Assembly: GCA_035494855.1 (NCBI GenBank)
Contig: DATJGR010000102.1
Span: 1 to 44,458 of the forward strand
Origin: DATJGR01 sp035494855
Lineage (GTDB): Bacteria > Pseudomonadota > Gammaproteobacteria > Pseudomonadales > Azotimanducaceae
DNA: 44,458 nucleotides
Direction of reading: 5' to 3'
Shown one piece after another: positions 40,702-44,458 of this stretch. The position numbers and the translations under genes are program-made. The notes beneath the pieces were generated by a model. It was not told the DNA's origin. It worked only from the letters and a program-made list of their open reading frames with translations, and made no database searches. The number at the start of each line of letters is the position of its first letter. The first letter of the stretch is position 1.

Positions 40702-41910
40702 ATGAGTGGGGGTGATACCGCCTGGGTACTGACGTCGACGGCGTTGGTTCTGTTCATGACTATTCCGGGGCTCGCACTATTTTATGGCGGCCTCGTGCGC
40801 ACCAAGAACGTGCTCAGCGTGCTGATGCAATGTTTCGCCATCACGTGTGTCGTGTCGCTGCTGTGGGTCCTGTGCGGGTACAGCCTCGCGTTCGGCGACG
40901 GCAACGGTTTCATCGGTGGCTTGGGTAAGGCGATGTTCGCCGGCGTTGCCGAAGGCACGTTGAAAGGCACCATTCCCGAATCGGCGTTCTCGCTGTTTCA
41001 GATGACGTTCGCGATCATCACGCCGGCCCTCGTCGTCGGTGGCTTTGCTGAACGGATGCGCTTTGGCGCGTGCCTGTTGTTCGCTGCGTTGTGGTTTCTC
41101 GCCGTGTACGCGCCGGTGTGTCATTGGGTTTGGGGCGGCGGCTGGCTCGGTGAACTGGGTATCAAGGATTTCGCCGGCGGAATCGTCGTTCACATCACGG
41201 CAGGTGCGGGTGCGCTGACGGCCGCGCTCGTGCTCGGCGCGCGCCGCGGCTTCCCGCATCAGGTCAGTCCGCCGCACAACATGACGCTGACGGTGGCCGG
41301 GGCGGGGATGCTGTGGGTCGGCTGGTTCGGCTTCAACGGGGGCAGCGCGCTGGCCGCGAACGGCGACGCGGCGATGGCGATGCTCGTAACGCACATCTCG
41401 GCGTCGGCGGGCGCCTTCGTGTGGTTGGTGGCGGAGTGGTTCCGCTTCGGCAAGCCGAGCGCGCTCGGCGCTGTAACCGGCATGGTTGCGGGCCTCGGCA
41501 CTATCACACCCGCATCGGGATTCGTCGGTCCGGCGGGTGCGCTGATCATCGGTCTGTCCGCCGGCCTGTTGTGTTTCGGTGCCACGAACTTCCTGAAGCG
41601 CACGATGCACATAGACGATTCGCTCGACGTGTTTCCGGTGCACGGCGTAGGCGGGTTGTTGGGAACCTTGCTCACCGGCGTGTTCGCGAGCGATGCGCTC
41701 GGGCTGTTCAGTGGGCAAGACAGCATTCAGATCGGTCATCAGGTGGGCGTGCAGGCGATCGGTGCATTCAGCGCGCTGATCTACACCGTGATCGTCACGT
41801 TCGTGATTCTGAAGATCGTCGGTGCAGTCACCGCTCTGCGGGTCAGCGCGGAGGAAGAGACGGAGGGTCTCGATCTGGTGCTGCACAACGAGCGGGGTTA
41901 CGACCTCTGA
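40702..41910 (+). CDS. amtB: Ammonium transporter (Amt family)
   Basis: The protein is 402 aa from ATG 40702 with GGGGAG about 8 nt upstream. Eleven membrane segments are visible. The twin histidines of the conduction pore are H164 (GGIVVHITAGAGAL) and H314 (FPVHGVGGLLGT). The Amt signature stretch includes FNGGSALAANGDAAMA. It begins directly with the first helix (no long signal region). Usually glnK, encoding the PII regulator, is adjacent; none is here. The upstream 149 bp are locally AT-rich, with GATAAT at 40625-40630 as a possible -10, but I see no sigma54 site such as often controls amtB. The C-terminal tail is about 30 residues and ends RGYDL. Confidence 0.94.
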   Translation: MSGGDTAWVLTSTALVLFMTIPGLALFYGGLVRTKNVLSVLMQCFAITCVVSLLWVLCGYSLAFGDGNGFIGGLGKAMFAGVAEGTLKGTIPESAFSLFQMTFAIITPALVVGGFAERMRFGACLLFAALWFLAVYAPVCHWVWGGGWLGELGIKDFAGGIVVHITAGAGALTAALVLGARRGFPHQVSPPHNMTLTVAGAGMLWVGWFGFNGGSALAANGDAAMAMLVTHISASAGAFVWLVAEWFRFGKPSALGAVTGMVAGLGTITPASGFVGPAGALIIGLSAGLLCFGATNFLKRTMHIDDSLDVFPVHGVGGLLGTLLTGVFASDALGLFSGQDSIQIGHQVGVQAIGAFSALIYTVIVTFVILKIVGAVTALRVSAEEETEGLDLVLHNERGYDL

Positions 41911-41943
41911 CGTGGCGCCGATCGGTGCTCGCCGGAGCAGCGG

Positions 41944-42894
41944 TCAGCCCCGCAAGCCTCGATCGAGCGCGCTGCGTACCAGCGCTTCTACCAGCGCTTC
42001 GAACGTCAGACCGATCGCGCGCGCGCCGTCGGGAAAGAGACTCGTCGGCGTCATCCCCGGCAGCGTGTTGACCTCGAGCAGCGCGATGTCTTCGGCGTCG
42101 GTCACGATGAAGTCGGCGCGCGAGAGATCGGCGCAGCCGAGCACCTTGTGCGCCGCGATGGCGATCTCCTGCAAACGGTTCTGGCAAGGGGCGCTCAGCG
42201 GCGCAGGAATCACGTGCTCGCTCTGGCCGACCGTGTAGCGGTGTTCGTAGTCGTACCACGTGCCGCGCGGCGTCTTCACTTCGATCGTGGGGAACGGGCG
42301 TGCCGCGGTGCCATGCAGGTCCAGTACGCCCACCGTCACTTCCATGCCGAGCACGAACGGTTCCACCAACACGCCGTCGCCGAGCGCGAACGCGGTCTCG
42401 AACGGTTTGCTGAGGTCGCCGCCGTTCATCACCGGCGTTACGCCGATCGCAGACCCCTGGCGCAACGGTTTGACGACCACGCGATCGCCGAACGCGGCGA
42501 GCGTTTCGCGACACGCATCGGGAACGGCCGTGCCTTTGGAAAACACCCGCTCTGGACACATCGGCAGCCCGATGCGGCGGAAGATTGCCTTGGCGAGGCT
42601 CTTGTCCATGGCGCAAGCGCTGGCATGCACGCCGCTGCCTACATAAGGAAAGCCGAGAATCTCGAGATAGCCCTGAACGGTGCCGTCTTCGCCCGGCGGA
42701 CCGTGCAGCACTGGAAATACTACGTCGGGGCTAAACTCCTGTAGCGATCGCGTCAGCGTCCCGTCGAGTTCGAATTGACGGACGTTGTCGAACGAACTCT
42801 TCAGCGCCTTTGTCACTTCGGCGGCGGAGGACCGCGAAACCGCAGCCTCGTTAGATTTGCCGCCTGCGATGACGGCGACGCGAGCGTTGTTCAT
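41944..42894 (-). CDS. ddl: D-alanine--D-alanine ligase
   Basis: It joins two D-Ala with ATP for peptidoglycan precursors in the cytoplasm. The protein is 316 aa from ATG 42894, overlapping the peptidase stop as ATGA. The ATP-grasp features are VAVIAGGKSNEAAVSRSSAAEV (first 20: VAVIAGGKSNEAAVSRSSAA; catalytic E16), FPVLHGPPGEDGTVQGYLE, VVVKPLRQGSAIGV, VEPFVLGMEVTVGVL and LLEVNTLPGMT. It is divergent from DdlB and is not within a dcw cell-division cluster, so it may be a second, accessory ligase or handle a related dipeptide. It converges with amtB, 33 bp apart. Confidence 0.88.
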   Translation of the reverse strand: MNNARVAVIAGGKSNEAAVSRSSAAEVTKALKSSFDNVRQFELDGTLTRSLQEFSPDVVFPVLHGPPGEDGTVQGYLEILGFPYVGSGVHASACAMDKSLAKAIFRRIGLPMCPERVFSKGTAVPDACRETLAAFGDRVVVKPLRQGSAIGVTPVMNGGDLSKPFETAFALGDGVLVEPFVLGMEVTVGVLDLHGTAARPFPTIEVKTPRGTWYDYEHRYTVGQSEHVIPAPLSAPCQNRLQEIAIAAHKVLGCADLSRADFIVTDAEDIALLEVNTLPGMTPTSLFPDGARAIGLTFEALVEALVRSALDRGLRG

Positions 42895-44458
42895 CTGGAC
42901 TTCTTCTGCAAATGTGAGCCGAGAAACTCGATCTCGAGCGGTGGTAGCGAATCCGCCGGCTCGAACCCGAAGATGCGGGCGAAGAACAGATACTCACCTT
43001 CGAGCGCGCGACGGATGTTCGCGGCCTGCCGGAAGCCGTGCTGCTCGCCTTCGAATGCGACGTACGCGACGGGAAGCTGTCGGCTTCGGAGTGCGTCGAC
43101 CATCGCTTCGGCCTGATTCGGCGGCACCACGCGGTCTTCGAGACCCTGGAAGAACACGACCGGGCACGTCAACCGTTCCACGTGATGGATCGGCGAACGC
43201 TCTACGTAGAGATCGCGCGCCTGTGGGTACGGGCCGATCAAACGATCGAGATAGCGCGATTCGAACTTGTGTGTGTCGCGCGCGAGCGTCTCCAGATCGC
43301 CGATTCCGTAGTGGCTGGCGCCGGCGCGAAACGTGTTGCCGAACGTGAGCGCCGCGAGCGTCGTGTAGCCGCCGGCGCTGCCGCCGCGGATTGCGACCCG
43401 ATCGCGATCGATGCGCTCCGCCGCGGCCAGATGTTCGACGAGATCTTCGCAGTCGTGTACGTCGACCACACCCCACTGGCCGTCGAGCCGTTCGCGGTAG
43501 GCGCGCCCGTAGCCGCTGGAGCCGCCGTAGTTCACGTCGGCGACGGCCCAGCCGCGCGTCGTGTAGTACTGAATGCGGAAGTTGATCAGCGGATGCGTCG
43601 CCGCGGTGGGCCCGCCATGGCTCATGACGAGCAGCGGCGGCCGCTCGGAAGTCGGTGCCTGCGCGTCAGGATTGCGCGGCGGATAAAAGTACGCGTACGC
43701 GGTCGCACCGTCGCGGGTCGGATACTCGATCGACTCCGGCATCGAGAAGTACGACGCGCTGATGGGCAGCTTGCCGGCCACTGCGATCGGTTCGCCGGGC
43801 GCGCCGCTCAGATCCATCGACGTGATCGTGGCGAGACGATCGGGACTGCCGCCGACGAAGTTGAGGCGCTCGCCGACGATCGCGAGCCCGAAGAAGGCCT
43901 GCCACTCGCTCGGCAGCGGCGTTGCCATGCCGTTGTCGACGTCGATGATCAGCAGGCTCGTCGCGCCTTTGTGCATTCGCTGGGCGACGACGTGGCGAGG
44001 CCCCAGAACGCAGTAGTATTTCGAGCCGAAACCCCACGCGGGCCCGCTGTATTCGGCCTCGTCCGGATAGACGCAGTAGATACCGCTGGCGTCGTAGCTG
44101 TAGAGGTTCCAGAAGCCGTTCTGATCCGACGCAAACAGGATGCGATCCGACGTGAGCCACTCGGGCTGCACGATCGACTCGGCCGCTCCACCGGCGACGA
44201 TGGTTTCGTCGGCGAGCATGCCGTCGTCGGTCAGCCGCGCCACGTGCAGTTGGGTGCCGTCCCACGGCATGTTCGGGTGGTCCCAGCTCAGGAAACAGAG
44301 CTGGCGGCCGTCGGGCGAGATGCGCGGCGCCGCATAGAAATCGTGGCCCCGATGCAGGTCGATGGTTGCGCCGGTGGCGATGGCTACCGCGAGCAGGCAG
44401 TTCTCGCGTTCTTTCTCTCCCGGTCGCTCACCGACCGAGATGAGGCGCGCGCGCGGCT
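42891..44458 (-). CDS. S9-family (prolyl oligopeptidase/acylaminoacyl-type) peptidase, 5' end cut by window edge
   Basis: The frame is open from the stop at 42891 to the right edge; 521 C-terminal residues are visible. An internal Met lies at 44270, but upstream codons (SPDGRQLCFLSWDHPN before it) clearly belong to the protein, so the true start is outside. The N-terminal visible part is a beta-propeller (ISPDGRQL, ASDQNGFWNLYSYD). The C-terminal alpha/beta hydrolase has the nucleophile elbow GGSAGGY, Asp in GLEDRVVPPNQ and His in GEQHGFR. The family cleaves short peptides or acyl-amino acids. It is coupled to ddl by a 4-nt overlap, an unusual pair. Confidence 0.9.
   Translation of the reverse strand, partial: PRARLISVGERPGEKERENCLLAVAIATGATIDLHRGHDFYAAPRISPDGRQLCFLSWDHPNMPWDGTQLHVARLTDDGMLADETIVAGGAAESIVQPEWLTSDRILFASDQNGFWNLYSYDASGIYCVYPDEAEYSGPAWGFGSKYYCVLGPRHVVAQRMHKGATSLLIIDVDNGMATPLPSEWQAFFGLAIVGERLNFVGGSPDRLATITSMDLSGAPGEPIAVAGKLPISASYFSMPESIEYPTRDGATAYAYFYPPRNPDAQAPTSERPPLLVMSHGGPTAATHPLINFRIQYYTTRGWAVADVNYGGSSGYGRAYRERLDGQWGVVDVHDCEDLVEHLAAAERIDRDRVAIRGGSAGGYTTLAALTFGNTFRAGASHYGIGDLETLARDTHKFESRYLDRLIGPYPQARDLYVERSPIHHVERLTCPVVFFQGLEDRVVPPNQAEAMVDALRSRQLPVAYVAFEGEQHGFRQAANIRRALEGEYLFFARIFGFEPADSLPPLEIEFLGSHLQKKSR

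Noticed and set aside
1..44458. CRISPR arrays, IS elements, integrases, tRNA/rRNA genes
   Set aside because: No regularly spaced repeats, transposase or integrase motifs, or RNA-gene-like sequences were recognised by eye.

Overview
The window is GC-rich chromosomal DNA, densely packed, with many start/stop codons overlapping by 4 nt (ATGA or GTGA). The gene set points to a free-living Gram-negative proteobacterium, most likely a gammaproteobacterium of the Xanthomonadales/Nevskiales/Steroidobacter type. Supporting genes are an E. coli-like CysE, a class-2 quinone-linked PyrD, a PepN-type aminopeptidase, a moxR-bat cluster and a GlpG-type rhomboid. The taxon is inferred from protein resemblance only. 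I saw no tRNA, rRNA, IS element, integrase, CRISPR array or phage gene.

Layout. Positions 1-16432 form one long minus-strand run. Read in the direction of transcription it contains a bufferin operon (bufA1-bufB-bufC-doxX, 16432-14043), a soluble hybrid histidine kinase (13960-10424), a sigma54-type response regulator (10419-8908), an MFS transporter (8897-7710) and a second, solitary bufferin gene (7490-7203). After these come a sugar-nucleotide transferase, a GlcG/cupin fusion, an SMP-30 type lactonase, a glycogen-debranching-type enzyme and a GH63-like glycosidase cut by the window edge. From 16675 the plus strand carries a coupled set: an LtaS/EptA-like transferase, a PAP2 phosphatase and a GMC oxidoreductase, followed by a DUF4136 lipoprotein. 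The middle (21983-31629) is mostly housekeeping: cysE, nadK, an xdhC-mocA pair, a rhomboid protease, DUF2797 and pepN. Positions 31614-38437 hold a complete minus-strand moxR-DUF58-DUF4381-batA-batB/C-batD operon. The right end has an LLM flavoprotein, pyrD, an ammonium transporter, a stand-alone ddl and a truncated S9 peptidase.

Main discovery candidate. Both bufferin genes are preceded by sequences that fit the sigma54 (-24/-12) promoter consensus. The one before the solitary gene (7535-7550) matches at nearly every position. The one before the operon (16491-16506) has a perfect -24 element and one mismatch at -12. The only genes between the two loci are a hybrid kinase, a response regulator with an intact GAFTGA sigma54-contact motif, and an MFS transporter. 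The two precursors share the spacing C-x10-C-x6-C-x20-C, but only one MNIO enzyme (BufB) is visible. The simplest reading is a two-component, sigma54-controlled bufferin regulon in which one BufBC pair modifies two precursors, one of them in trans. The promoters, precursors and motifs are seen in the sequence. The regulatory connection and the trans-modification are inference.
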